64,000 bases of DNA. Origin: Escarpia spicata (lineage: Eukaryota > Annelida > Polychaeta > Sabellida > Siboglinidae). Numbering within the stretch: position 1 is the stretch's first letter; each line of letters starts with the position of its first letter. Both the position numbers and the translations under genes were made by a program. Shown here in pieces: positions 47,107 through 64,000 of the stretch. Under the pieces are notes generated by a model. The model searched no databases and was not told the DNA's origin. It saw only the letters and a list, made by a program, of their open reading frames with translations. Location of the stretch: positions 6,612,760 through 6,676,759 of the forward strand of contig OZ023217.1 of the NCBI GenBank assembly GCA_963995525.1, in the 5' to 3' direction.

Positions 47107-47696
47107 TCAAATTACGCGTAGGGAAAAACCATCAAGTTTTCTACGCTGCATTGGAGTACCTATAATGCTCAATTCAGTTTTATTTGCATTTAATTTCAAC
47201 TTGCTGTCAGTCATCCAGTGGAAGATATCTTGAAGGCAATCACTAAGTTGGTTAAGGGAGCTATTTGTATCCTGGGTAGCCAACGAAATGTAGATCTGAG
47301 TATCATCAGCATAAAGATGATGATCCAAGTTATGTCTTTGTATAACAGAGCTTAGTGGTGTGTTGTAAAGAGTAAAAAGCAAAGGCCCAAGAACAGAACT
47401 TTGTGGAACACCAAATAAAGTTGGCAGTGCAGCCGAAAAGAAGTTCCCGATCTTTATAGTTTGGTGTATATTAGTTAGGTATGAAGAAAACCAGCTTAGA
47501 GCTGTGCAGATATGCCGTACCACTTTAATAAGCGTTCAATGAGAATGCTGTGATCAATCGTGTCAAAAGCGGCAGAGATATCTAGTAAGGTAAGTGCAGT
47601 CACTTTGCCATAATTAATGTTCACGTTAATGTCATTATGAACCTTTAAGAGGGCAGTCTCTGTTGAATGAAACTGCCTATATGCTGATTGTGACAC
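47107..47696 (-). pseudogene. LINE reverse transcriptase domain
   Basis: Two overlapping frames: SAYRQFHSTETALLKVHNDI and LLDISAAFDTIDHSILIERL in one (47696-47496), then FGVPQSSVLGPLLFTLYNTP and YADDTQIYISL in the other. The catalytic YADD is intact, but the frame is broken near 47520 and the usual PQGS reads PQSS. Confidence 0.9.
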
Positions 47697-48463
47697 ATTA
47701 GTTAAGACATTTGTGCTAACGTAAGACTTTAGACGACTTTCTACAACCGTTTCTAGTATTTTGGAAATAAAACTGAGGTTAGATATATAGGTCTATAACT
47801 GTTTAAGTCTTGTTTAGGCAGATATGACTACTTAAGAAGTGGTGTGACATGGGCGTTTTTGAAATCATCATGAAAACAGCCAGAGCAAAGTGACGCATCT
47901 CTAATATTTGTTATAGGTGCAATTAATGTATCGAGACATTCTTTTAGCAGTATTGTTGGAAATGGATCAAAATCACAAGGCTTATTTGGGGAGGACATAA
48001 TTATTTTCCTAACTTAATCAACTGTTACAGGTTCAAATGTTACAAGTAGAGAATTTACTTTTGGAAAGTCCCCATTGGCATTATTTAAAGTATGACATGA
48101 GAAAGCAGAACGAATAATACTTATTTTATTCTTAAAGTGACTAGTGGAACGAGTCACATAACGACTTAATTGATACATGATCAGGTAGCGATGGAGCAGG
48201 CCGTCTATATAGAATGTTATTGATGCAGTTCCATAACTGACGCAGATTATCATACTTATTTATGACAATATTTGTATAATAATCTGATTTAGCTCTGGCC
48301 ATTTGTCTTTTACATAGGTGACATTGCTAAGAATAGCGCGACCTATCTAAAGGCGAACGTGGTTTGCGCCATACACGCTCTAAATAACGACGACGCCTTT
48401 TAGATAGTATAATTTCGGAAGTCATTCATGGAGCCGGTGGCCTTTCTGACACACATTTGGATT

Positions 48464-49337
48464 TCATAGGTGCATGTTTATTAAGTAATGCATTGAGTAC
48501 TTGAAGTACTGTTTATATAAGTCAGATAGATGTTCTTTTGGATCTGTGATAAAGTCAGATTTAAGGATATCAGCCATTAAAGTTGTAATGTCAATCCTGT
48601 GAATGGCTCCGTAAGACAGATAGTGTTTCGACTCTAATGGGGTTACAGAAACGTTAACATTAGCAATGACAGTATGGTGGTCTAATAACCCATCTGAATC
48701 AGTAGGTGTTTGGATATTATTACAAGTTGAACGGGTTATCAAGAGGCCAAGCCAATGGCCATGTATATGTGTCGAAAAGGTAACATGTTGTTTCAAATCA
48801 AAGGATCCCAGAATATCATCAAACGTAGTTGTAGTTGTAGAAGGTGTATCCAAATGAAGATTAAAATCTCCAAGAATAAAACATTCTGAATGAATATTTG
48901 CCAGATTTTCCAACAGATCCTGAAAGTCTTCAAAGAAATTTGCTGGGTGTCCTGGAGGGCGATAGATACAAACAAAGCATGCGGAGAAAGACAAATCTGA
49001 AATTTTAGCACAGATGGACTCAAAACTGGAGTTCACAGGGTTGGAATGTAATATAACTTTAAACTGATATGATACTAGAAAGCTAACACCACCACCACGT
49101 CCGACTAAACGTGGTCGGTCGATGGTGAAAGGTGTAACCGGAAGGAAAAACGTAAGCAAAGCATGCAGGTGTATCACGTGATATGAGCCAGGTCTCATTC
49201 ACAACAAGGATATCTATTTTCTTTGAAATTAATAAATCATAAAGTGTGGCTGTCTTATCTCGAACAGATCGAACGTTTGTAGTGGCCACCCGAATGTTTT
49301 GTCTAACAGCTGGCCCAGGATTCAGACTTACATCTCC
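48464..49337 (-). pseudogene. LINE endonuclease domain
   Basis: Starting just after the 2A-like GDVSLNPGP (49337-49311) are TTNVRSVRDKTATLYDLL and IDILVVNETWL (the catalytic Glu motif). After a frameshift near 49090 follow GRGGGVSFLV, FVCIYRPPG, FILGDFNLHLD (the GDFN motif) and LDHHTVIANV (a degenerate SDH motif). This AP-endonuclease-like enzyme nicks target DNA to prime reverse transcription. The frameshift inactivates it. Confidence 0.88.
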
Positions 49338-49345
49338 TGCTAGTA

Positions 49346-49855
49346 ATATAATTATGCAAAATTGAAATAGATTGATGTATTCTAGTGTGATTAGGAAAAC
49401 ACTTTAAAATGATTGGACGTCAATGGTTTGCATAAAACAAAATCTTTATTCCTTACGGCAACAGAGCAGGACAAGCAGATAAAAACCAATAAGAATAATG
49501 GTGACATAATTATGTCAGACTAATATCATGTTCAGTAGACATTAATAGAGCAAAACCATATAATTATACATCATATAGATAATAAATAGTAAAGAATGTT
49601 AAGCCCAGAGCTAAGGCTAAGGCATATGTAAAAAACTTAATTACATTTACAAGGTCAGTAGAGTCTCAATTTTAACAATAATTGTTTTAATTAGAAAACG
49701 TTGAACCGGGGCCAAGTCCGGTAATTAAAACTGAGACTTACTGGCCTGTTAAGGGAGGGAGAACGATTTAGATTAATTACAATTCACTTAGCCGTAGCCT
49801 TAGACAGGCAGAAACTGACTGCAGTGTAAATGCCTTAGACTTAGTAAATCGGTTA

Positions 49856-49856
<1 letters not shown>
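49346..49856. other. Unannotated stretch
   Basis: May include 5' sequence of the L2-like LINE; no ORF1 was recognised. Confidence 0.4.

Positions 49857-49909
<53 letters not shown>
49857..49909. repeat. (TA)n microsatellite
   Basis: About 52 bp of uninterrupted TA. Confidence 0.97.
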
Positions 49910-49912
<3 letters not shown>

Positions 49913-49934
49913 TATATGCATATCTATATAAACA

Positions 49935-50230
49935 GGCCAGTAGCCAGGGGGGTTTACGTGAACCCCTCTTTTTGTGAATCCCCCCTTTCTCCAAAATGTG
50001 AACCCCCGTCAAATTTGCATCTTTAAAATGTGAACCATTGATTGTACTCCGTTTCTCAAAAGCGTTAACCCCCTCCTAAAAGTGTTAACCTCCCTCCTAA
50101 AAGTGTTAACCCCTCACCTAGAAGCGTTAACCCCCCTCCTAAAAGCGTTAACCCCCTCCTAAAAGCATTAACCTCCCTCCTAAAAGTGTTAACCCCTCAC
50201 CTAGAAGCGTTAACCCCCCTCCTAAAAGCT
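49935..50230. repeat. C-rich minisatellite, 20-21 bp unit
   Basis: Degenerate GTGAACCCCC-type repeats at 49935-50040 grade into about nine copies of AAAAGCGTTAACCCCCCTCC. At 50090-50225 a three-unit block (about 62 bp) is itself duplicated. The minus strand has repeated G5 runs. A related C-rich patch lies at 51955-52110. Confidence 0.88.
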
Positions 50231-50898
50231 GCTGGAAGGTGTTGAAGTATTACAAGGAATTCCAAGTAAGCATGATTTGAACAGATGTTAAAGGGGAACG
50301 CTTATTTATTAAGTGATTATCATTGAATGTATGGGAGCTTTGCTGAGGGGTCTGTCCCCAATACCATTTTTTGAAAATGGCAGTCACTAGAGGAATGTAT
50401 GTCAAAGGACCATTGCATCCAATTAGCCATGCAGAAGGTCTTCACACTATCCCAGGGTCTCCGCATGGGGTAACAAATACATCAGAAGCCAGTTTTACAC
50501 CAAACGTAAAATTACATGAGTCCTAATTGTAGTCACTCAGAGGTGACAGATGCAGACAAAATACTGGTGAATGAACGGGTTACGATTATTATTAATTATG
50601 AGCATATAAATTAAGGCACATACAATAATTAATGATTTCACATCCGAAATATGTTAAAAGTAAAAGATTTATTTTAATATGTTAATTAAGGTAACTACCA
50701 ACAGTTAATGTGGCTATTCTCAACAATCAACAATTTAAGATGTGTGGCGAGAGTATTTCTTATAAGCAGCAAACCCGGTAGACAATCTCATCTGGCTTAA
50801 CACAAATCATAGTTTTCAATTATTGCGCTGGACTGCTGATTTCGATGAATAATTGTATTTACCCAATACACAATAAAGTTTAGCTTCACCTATTAAAA
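50231..50898. other. Unannotated stretch
   Basis: No exon or element recognised. Confidence 0.4.
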
Positions 50899-51160
50899 CA
50901 TTTAACAAGATTTAACAAGATTGTCACCCAGATAATTAACTCTAGATGGCAGATGGACAAGGAAGCCCTATCGAGAGTCCCAACCCTTTTATTTACTTGT
51001 ATCCCGCCCTAAGGTATGTTTCGATTTTATTTTAAAACATATTCACGCTACTAGCACCCACACAATTAGCAGCTAATCTGTTCCATTCATTTACAGTCCT
51101 TTGTGAAAATGATAACTTTTCCTTATATCTAATCTATACTGCTCCTTTACCAATGTAACA
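50899..51160 (-). mobile_element. CR1-like LINE 3' fragment
   Basis: Collinear with 2925-3195: three TTAACAAGAT repeats, GATTGTCACCCAGATAATTA, GCCCTATCGAGAGTCC, then the inverse of the coding end (ATTAGCAGCTAATCTGTTCC). Homology ends near CTTTACCAATG at about 51155. Confidence 0.88.
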
Positions 51161-52960
51161 AATATGCGCGTGCTGACGAGAAATTGTGTAATTGCGTCGC
51201 TGTATATGATAGCCAACATACTGTGGTTGCTAGTTGCATGTTTGTAGATCTCAGAAAGGGAGCCTTTATTATTATGTAAATTTTGTGTTCCATACAGTTG
51301 TAAAATACAGTTAGTGTTTTCTGGAGTTAATATGGTGTAGAGGATATGGCATTTGACTGTTTGACACACCTAGAATTTAATTCAAATTCCACAAGAGGAC
51401 AATAATTATTTTAATCTTCTCTTTACAGGGCATGATTTATAAAGGTTTGTTAATTGACTAACTTAATTATGTTTATGATAAATTATGGAACTTTTGCACA
51501 TCAGATCAGATAAATATAATGTATTAATTGAATTGAAAACCAGGTTGTAAATTACACACTTTAACTGTTTATTCTGAAAAATAACTCGGACACACCTACA
51601 CTCCTCGGTGCCTCGTTTATTATATTAATATGAACATATTCAAAACAACTGCACACACGGCGAAGGGTTTCGAGCAAATAATTCAGTCATATATTCAGAA
51701 ATATACTATCAGTGCGTGTTGGCTTTTATTAATACAATCAAACAAGCAAAACAAAAATATGGGACAAATCTCCACAGACCACATATGAGTCCCACTTTGT
51801 CTGAAAACGCACACCCAAAACGACCTTGTTATGGGCCGGCTGGTGATGCTAATGTGGTGTTTGTATACAAGATGAAAGGATATAAGACATCATGGTCCAC
51901 CAATTTCACACCCACTTCATTGTTCTTCAAGTTAGAAATGCAAAATGTCTGCATTATGAGCCCCCACCTGAACGTGTAGGGCCCTCTGCATTGTAAAAAT
52001 CATAACCCCCCACATGAACTTGTGGCGCCCCTGGAGTCTGAATTAGTAAAATGTGAACCCCCATTGTGAAACACACATCCCCCCACCCCCCACCCCCACC
52101 CCCACACACACACACACATCACTCTCTTTTGTTGCTATTGCTATTTCCCTCTCTTTGTATACCCTCTTCCTAATGACTCGTGCCTCGTCACCTTGTTTCA
52201 TATAAACAGTATAATGAAATAAACCGGAGAACGCAGGGACATGTTATTTAAACAGTTTGCATAATGGGTTTGGCCTTTTGTTTCCCAAAAGTACATGTTT
52301 TGCTAAAAGCCTAGATGCTCAGCTATAATGCGATAGCAGAAAAGGTTAACAACGTGATCGTTTCAATAATCTTCCGTTAGTGTGTCAGTTGTTTGTTGCG
52401 CACCGAGATAAACTACAGACTCGTGGCTTACGACTGCAAACAAAGCTGGTAGGCTAGTACGTATAGACATAAAAATTATATTCTACACTAAATACTTACT
52501 GATACGTTCCCTGTATTTAAAAAATAAGGAAACAAACTGAATGTTTTAACAGCACATACTGTGTGTGTCAGTTAGAAAACATTGTTTAACGGAAATTGGT
52601 ACTAAAAAGTACAATATTTAAGCTTGTGATTGAGAAGCTCCCTTGATTGAATATTGTATTTCATATCGTATATGAAATGATACATTAAATAACTATATCT
52701 GTGTCCTGCCATTGATATCTCTGACAGCATATCATCATCTATAGTTGGTATTGTATGCAATTCATGGAGCAGCGACATACTGTTCTTTGTTTGTGGTGAC
52801 ATTTGGTTGTATTACTGTCTAGGCACAGTGATATGACATACGACACTCGTCACGATATTCAGAACCGACATAAATGCAATTACTCTTCATCCGATATGTC
52901 GTTTCTAATGTTCGTGTAGGCTTTGTTTGTGTTGTCATTTAACAATAGCTTACGCGGAAT
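51161..52960. other. Unannotated stretch
   Basis: No convincing gene. Contains a C-rich/(CA)n patch at 51955-52117 resembling the 49935-50230 repeat. An 87-codon plus frame at 51716-51979 has no domain signature. Confidence 0.45.
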
Positions 52961-53121
52961 GTTGTGGTACAGTGCCTAAAGCATCGGACTCTCAATTCCG
53001 GGTTCGAATCCTATGCTGCCGTCTCGAACTTTGGGCAAGTTCGTTCACTCCACGTTGCTCCAGTTAGATCAGCTGTATGAATGAGTACTTGGCTATAAAC
53101 ATTGGTGGACATTTGTGTATA
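52961..53121 (+). mobile_element. SINE, 3'-truncated
   Basis: Head GTTGTGGTACAGTGCCTAAA with B box CGGGTTCGAATCC, then body through GAATGAGTACTTGGCTATAA. The tail is missing after about 53121. Confidence 0.85.
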
Positions 53122-53554
53122 TATTAGTAAAAAGTAAATTGTTTAAAGTACAATATGCTACTTGGTAGCCCAGTGACCAATAGTCCAAGAAAGCGAGTAA
53201 ACATAGAGACAGTCTAATGGACCTAACGATACGAAATTAGCATATTAATATTATAGATATATAGGCTATTTGAAGCTGTCAAAGTTCACCATGATTATTT
53301 CCATCACTTCTCCTCTCTCTACCCAGATATATGACAATTTCTTGTACTAAATGGAATCATACCGTGTATCTCTGATTGTTGAATGGACTTACCATATATG
53401 TTAACATATTTCTCACAACAGTTCGTATGGTTTCTACAACTGTCTTGTAATATCTGGTAACATATTCACGGTCATACCAGTGTAAGTGTGAAGTCTGGTA
53501 AACTTGCTATGTTTAAACGTGGAGATGGAAGAATTGAGAGAAGAGATTTGCATG
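53122..53554. other. Unannotated stretch
   Basis: No recognisable feature. Confidence 0.4.
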
Positions 53555-53850
53555 CAAAACACCTAAAATGGAAGTTGTTGGAAGCCGACTGAGATGGACA
53601 GGACATGTTCAGAGAATGGCCGATGACAAATCAACAAAAAGAGGAGCACGTAGAGCCGTAGAGGGCGGCAGATGAAAAAGAGGAATACTAAAAGTGAGAT
53701 GGAACTACCGTGTTGAACGAGGCAATGGGTGAGAACAGCCAAGAATGGAAGATCATAGCAGAAGACAGATGGAACGTATTAACAGGCAAAGCAGGAGACG
53801 GTACCGATTGACACCGACTCCGCCCCGCAAGGGAGCAAGGGGAGAAGAAG
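53555..53850 (+). mobile_element. RTE-like LINE 3' fragment
   Basis: Plus-strand reading MEVVGSRLRWTGHVQRMADD, then RGARRAVEGGR, and near the end RQMERINRQSRRRYRLTPTP. This is the C-terminal tail of an endonuclease-RT LINE. It ends in a GAAGAAG-type tail where the palindrome begins. Confidence 0.78.
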
Positions 53851-54052
53851 CACTCTTGTTACATTTCGCCATATTGAACTTTTCCTACATTTAATTATGT
53901 GCAGGATTCATATACATATGTATATAATATTATATATATATCTTATATACATATATATATATATAATATTATATACATATGTATATTAATCCGGCACATA
54001 ATTAAATGTAGGAAAAGTTCAATATGGCGAAATGTAACAACAGTGCTTCTTC
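53845..54052. repeat. 208-bp near-perfect palindrome with AT-rich centre
   Basis: The left arm AAGAAGCACTCTTGTTACAT and GCCATATTGAACTTTTCC through TAATTATGTGCAGG is the inverse of the right arm ending GCGAAATGTAACAACAGTGC and TTCTT. About two mismatches occur in the outer 60 bp. The inner ATATACATATGTATATAATA sequence also pairs, so almost the whole unit can fold into one stem. A (TA)n tract follows at 54060-54096. Confidence 0.93.
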
Positions 54053-54056
54053 TTAC

Positions 54057-54097
<41 letters not shown>

Positions 54098-54098
<1 letters not shown>

Positions 54099-54338
54099 GT
54101 AAGTTATTATATAGCGCAGTATCCAGTCATCAGGGCAACTCAAAGCGCTTTACACTTTACTCCCTGGCAGACCTGATCAATCGAACACCATCTCGACTTC
54201 TCTGGGAAGCATCCAGCCACGCTGTAATTAATGCGCGAAGACTATTCGTACACAAATATCCACCACTGTCTATAGCCAGGTACTCATTCATACAGCTGAG
54301 TGAACTGGAGCAACATATGGTGAACGAACTTGTCCAAA
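54098..54338 (-). mobile_element. SINE lacking its tRNA head
   Basis: The minus-strand tail GTATATAACTTACCTG side starts right after the (TA)n tract. Body with AAAGCGCTTTACACTTTACT and TATAGCCAGGTACTCATTCA. It stops at ACGAACTTGTCCAAATATAT, so the tRNA-like part is absent. Confidence 0.85.
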
Positions 54339-55014
54339 TATATAATGTTTTCTACATGGTATGCTTGCTTCCATTCTACATGACAGAATGTACAGGAACG
54401 ATTCTGCTTTCCACATTTCAAACACGTATATTCCATGCAGCTCAACTTTCCTTCTTCTCTCGTTCCTCTGTTAGAGATTGATATCGTGGCACCATTGCCG
54501 CGATTAGTACATTGTCACCGTGTCAGCTCTACGTTATACAGTGTGTCACGTTTACTCTGTGTTGATTTCGTTCTGTTTGCACTGCGAGAAATTGATCCGT
54601 CAGCGCGGTATTCTTGATCAGCGACACCGATGACCTTCATTTGTTCTGGTGAAAGCTGCTTATTCTGTGCAAGTGATACCTAAGGTCACTGACATTGTCA
54701 AATGTCGTCTTTGTAGAAGTTGTTTGCGCGCTTTGTGTGCCCATCACACATCAGTCTCTCGTCAGTGAAGCATTCAAAATATCACACGAATTGCACGATT
54801 TTGAAACTATTTCTTACGCATAGTAGGCGTCGCGTTCACACCCTAATTTTTCATCGTAATTTTCGTTTACCTCACATTAAATCCTACCCAAAACGATTCC
54901 TGTTATGTCGTAATTGCCATGGCCTGTTGCCTAGCAACCAGGTCCGCCAAGCTTTCAAAATGGTTGTCAAACATGTGCATCTATCAGATATCCCGTTGTA
55001 AACTGTGTTTAAAT
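54339..55014. other. Unannotated stretch with a MITE family B fragment
   Basis: Most of it is featureless. At 54890-54975 the family-B end reappears (GGCCTGTTGCCTAGCAACCA then GGTCCGCCAAGCTTT), including a perfect X-box-like palindrome at 54926-54938. Confidence 0.5.
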
Positions 55015-56724
55015 TTTGCCGATCTGACTCGACCAGATCAGATCAGACCAGACCAGACCACATTAAATCACGTCTGACCAAGTTTTCATTTTATGTGATT
55101 ACGACGTCATAGTTCAGGAACGATAGGATTTTAACTCAAACTAATTACAACAAAAGGTATTTTTGTTGTTTCTTACCCAGTGTTCTTAACCACAGAAAAT
55201 GGTCCTAAGAGATCCTAGCCCGGGAACACCCCTAAAACATCGAATAACAAAATTGCCGCCAGAAATCGTATTATTACTCACAACTATGGTTTTAAGTGAG
55301 GTCGATTCATGATTTAGAGTTTAATAATTCTACTGTTTTCGACATCACATAATCCAATAAATACAATAGATATTTCGTTTGAATATTCTGTGAAGGTCAA
55401 TGTTGCAAAGTCAAGGTCATTCAATGCTATATGATACTGCAAAAACACAACTACTGATTTCACATTTTCAAATATTCATTGTATCTTTGACGATATGTCT
55501 GCAACAAATTATGTGGTACTTAAAAGGTATACATACGTACATACATTATATAATGAAAGATGAACAGACTTGATTTACACGAACTTGGCAAGTATTTAGA
55601 AGTTATCAACCAACAAAAATACTTAAACGCCGGGGCATCTCTGAATTTGCCCTGGATGCCCTTGGCAGCCATTAAAAAAAGACCGTCAAAACTAATAATC
55701 CTCATATCTTGAGGACTGTATCACATGCAGCCATCATCATGGGATCAAAATGTAGGTTTTCGGGGGCTAATTTCCAATGTTTTATTGATGACCTTGTACG
55801 ACATCCACCTCCGCCATTTTTAGGGATGGCGGTCATCGACAATATTATCTTTATATCTTATGAACTACGCCATCCAGAGCCGCAGTGTTGGGAACAGAAT
55901 AAAGATGTGTGGACACCGATTTCAATATATTCAAATATTGTGCATTTGACCTTCACTGACATTTCTATCCGCCATTATAGAAAAGGCGGCCAATAAAAAA
56001 CAATGATTTAACAATGGCGGACAAGGTCAGCAATCACATACTTAAAATCAGTGACCCCAAAAGCCTGTATTTTGAGCACAAGATGACAGTTGCACGTGAC
56101 ACAGTTCTCAATATATGAGGATTATTCGTTTTGGCGGCTATTTTACAAATGTTTCTTTAAATACCACATAATATGTTTCTTTAAATACCACGTAATATGT
56201 CGCAGACATGTTGTCTTCACAATGTGAAATCATTAGGCCTATTGTTTGTGTTTTGCAGCATCATACAGCATTGGATGATCTTGACTTTGCACCAGAATAT
56301 TCAAACGAAATTAATATTATATTTATTGGATTCTGTGATGTCGAAAACACTAGAATTAAATTTTAAATCATGAATCTACCTCACTTAGAATCATAGTTGT
56401 GAGCAAAAATACGATTTTTGGCGGCCATTTTGTTCTCGATGTGTTGGGATGTTCCCTGGCTAGGATTTCTTAGATTTTTATATGGTGGTTAAGGACACCA
56501 TTCTGGGTAAAATACAGCAAAATTACCTTTTGTTACAATTAGTTTGAGGTATACCCATTTTTTCTCACAGAATACCTGAGCTATCACGCCGGCTTCAGGA
56601 ATGGCACATTCGGTGCTGGTCGGTGTAGTGGGTACACTACAGTCTGACGTGGTATGACGTGGTCTGATATGGTCTGATGTGGTCTAGTCTGGTCGGGCGA
56701 AACGAGCCAGTGTATCCAGGCCTT
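55015..56724. mobile_element. 1.7 kb imperfect palindrome (fold-back element)
   Basis: Left arm about 55030-55835 and right arm about 55965-56700 are inverse copies at roughly 75-85% by eye, with indels. Pairs include CTCAAACTAATTACAACAAA (55133) with the inverse near 56545, and TTTCGACATCACATAATCC (55338) with TGGATTCTGTGATGTCGAAA (56325). Also AATAATCCTCATATCTTGAG (55694) pairs with CTCAATATATGAGGATTATT (56109). The right end runs CTGGTCGGGCGAAA to GTATCCAGGCCTT; the left end has CGACCAGATCAGATCAGACC. No coding capacity is evident. Confidence 0.85.
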
Positions 56725-56958
56725 AAGGTTGATTTGGCACAAACATCGTTGGTAAAGCAAATCTTGACTGATGTCACGCGCATAAATATGATTATGACTT
56801 GGGTAAACTGAAGTAGTGACCCACCAATTGATCTAAATCTGATGTTATGCCGAACATGTGCAGCTGCCGGGAATTCGGTGGTATATGTTGTTAAAATTGT
56901 GGGCCCAAAATTTGTATCTAGCTAGCAGATGTCATGTCATTTGAAATTACACTGTTTT

Positions 56959-56960
<2 letters not shown>

Positions 56961-57026
<66 letters not shown>
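56961..57026. repeat. (TA)n microsatellite
   Basis: About 65 bp of pure TA. Confidence 0.97.
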
Positions 57027-57028
<2 letters not shown>

Positions 57029-57149
57029 TGTTTATGTTACGTTAATTTGATATTATACACATATTGTAATTGGGGTCTAAATAAAACTTTCTTGTTCTTG
57101 TTCTTGTTCATCCTCCTAATATACTCACATATGTAAACATTACTTGTAA

Positions 57150-57335
57150 GGCAAAATTTGACGGAGGTCACGCGCATAATTGTAGTTGTAACGCAAACAG
57201 ATTAGTACTGGATGCAGTCAGGTCACGGTCCCGCTACGTAGCGATTTGCCTACGTCACAATCCAAATTATGCGCTCGACATACATTTTTTATGGCATGAC
57301 GGACCTTCTGCTAGGCAACAGGTCACTTGATGAAT
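57150..57335. mobile_element. MITE family B, upstream of the secreted-peptide gene
   Basis: GGCAAAATTTGACGGAGGTC then ACGCGCATAATTG on the left; CGATTTGCCTACGTCACAAT then AATTATGCGC in inverse orientation; ends GACGGACCTTCTGCTAGGC. It finishes about 45 bp before the start codon at 57376, so it supplies part of the promoter, 5' UTR or 5' intron. Confidence 0.68.
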
Positions 57336-57375
57336 ATGTCACTTGCGGAGTGTTGTGATTGTTTCCAGAATCGCC

Positions 57376-63589
<6,214 letters not shown>

Positions 63590-64000
63590 TCTGTTTTCAG
63601 CCGCGTTGCTTATGTATGGTTACGAGTCGCGCTGATTGATTGCCATGCACCTTACACATGATATAGCAGTTTGAATACTCATCTGTTAACATATTTGTCA
63701 TTATTATGTGTGTAGCGTCATCAAGTGGCCACACCGTGTATTAGAGGTTTACTACTCCTCGTCCTTTCCACTGGTTAGGACTGTCTCGGCGATGTCATGC
63801 AATATTTTGGCTAAACATAAGAAATATCTAGTACTGTGCGACGCTTTTATTCCCGTGGGACACATGCAACAGTCAAGGAAGATCTCCGGGTGTCGTATCT
63901 AAGCGCTAGACACTAATATTGTGACCCTGTCCTGTGTGTTTGTGCAATATTATCACTTCGTTTTGCAACTTGTAATACAGCAATATTGTTTTATTGTTTC
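63590..64000. other. 3' flank of the secreted-peptide gene
   Basis: Probably 3' UTR and downstream sequence. No AATAAA was found before the window ends. Confidence 0.5.

Larger units (their letters stand above)
46560..49345 (-). mobile_element. Nearly full-length, decayed L2-like LINE
   Basis: Read on the minus strand from 49345 it shows, in order, a 2A-like motif, an apurinic-type endonuclease, a reverse transcriptase and the L2-type C-terminal region (KLQRVQNCLAMIVTRSPR, ICTITYQTLSTKQPSYLHSL at 46659-46883). The order and motifs fit L2-related LINEs. Several stops and frameshifts separate the domains. The 3' end is close to the assembly gap and its exact limit is unknown. Confidence 0.88.

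Noticed and set aside
51716..51979. 87-codon plus-strand frame
   Set aside because: No domain, splice or composition support; it lies in repeat-rich sequence.
54720..55001. 93-codon plus-strand frame
   Set aside because: It overlaps a MITE family B fragment and has no recognisable protein features.

Overview
The window is animal nuclear DNA: AT-rich, intron-rich, and crowded with non-LTR retrotransposon debris, tRNA-derived SINEs, small inverted-repeat elements and long tandem arrays. There is no bacterial or phage gene organisation. The mix of CR1-, L2-, Jockey- and RTE-like LINEs with abundant SINEs and MITEs fits an invertebrate, perhaps a lophotrochozoan such as a mollusc, but nothing here proves the phylum. 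The assembly has a 200-base gap of Ns at 46301-46500.

I could assemble three protein-coding genes from splice sites, frame and protein similarity. (1) On the minus strand, 10674 down to 7016, are the first three coding exons of an endophilin-B (SH3GLB-type) N-BAR protein; the rest must lie beyond the left edge. (2) On the plus strand, 16076-40202, is a twelve-exon gene for an unrecognised protein of about 1071 residues. It has an F-box-like motif near residue 250 and a very long, GC-rich, acidic last exon. All eleven junctions keep frame, and its introns hold a 4.2 kb 45-bp minisatellite, several SINEs, a TIR transposon and other repeats. (3) On the plus strand, 57376-63589, is a four-exon gene for a 129-residue secreted precursor. 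It has a signal peptide, two Lys-Arg sites and a twelve-cysteine C-terminal domain made of two C-C-CC-C-C modules. It is the best candidate here for an undescribed secreted peptide.

Region by region: 1-733, 64-bp minisatellite; 1.2-5.8 kb, a MITE pair around a 5'-truncated CR1-like LINE whose reading frame has one stop; 7.0-10.7 kb, endophilin-B; 10.8-14.7 kb, LINE remnants, a coding-frame minisatellite and simple repeats; 16.1-40.2 kb, the large gene; 40.2-57.1 kb, intergenic repeats, including a decayed L2-like LINE with a 2A-like motif, two striking palindromes and several SINEs; 57.1-64.0 kb, the secreted-peptide gene, with a 1.37 kb (GAGT)n array in its second intron.

The three genes show no evident functional link. 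The mobile elements do interact with them: SINE heads sit within about 30-50 bp of two splice acceptors of the large gene, and a MITE lies just upstream of the secreted-peptide start codon. Exon calls rest on reading frame, splice motifs and, for endophilin, homology; none is backed by transcript data.
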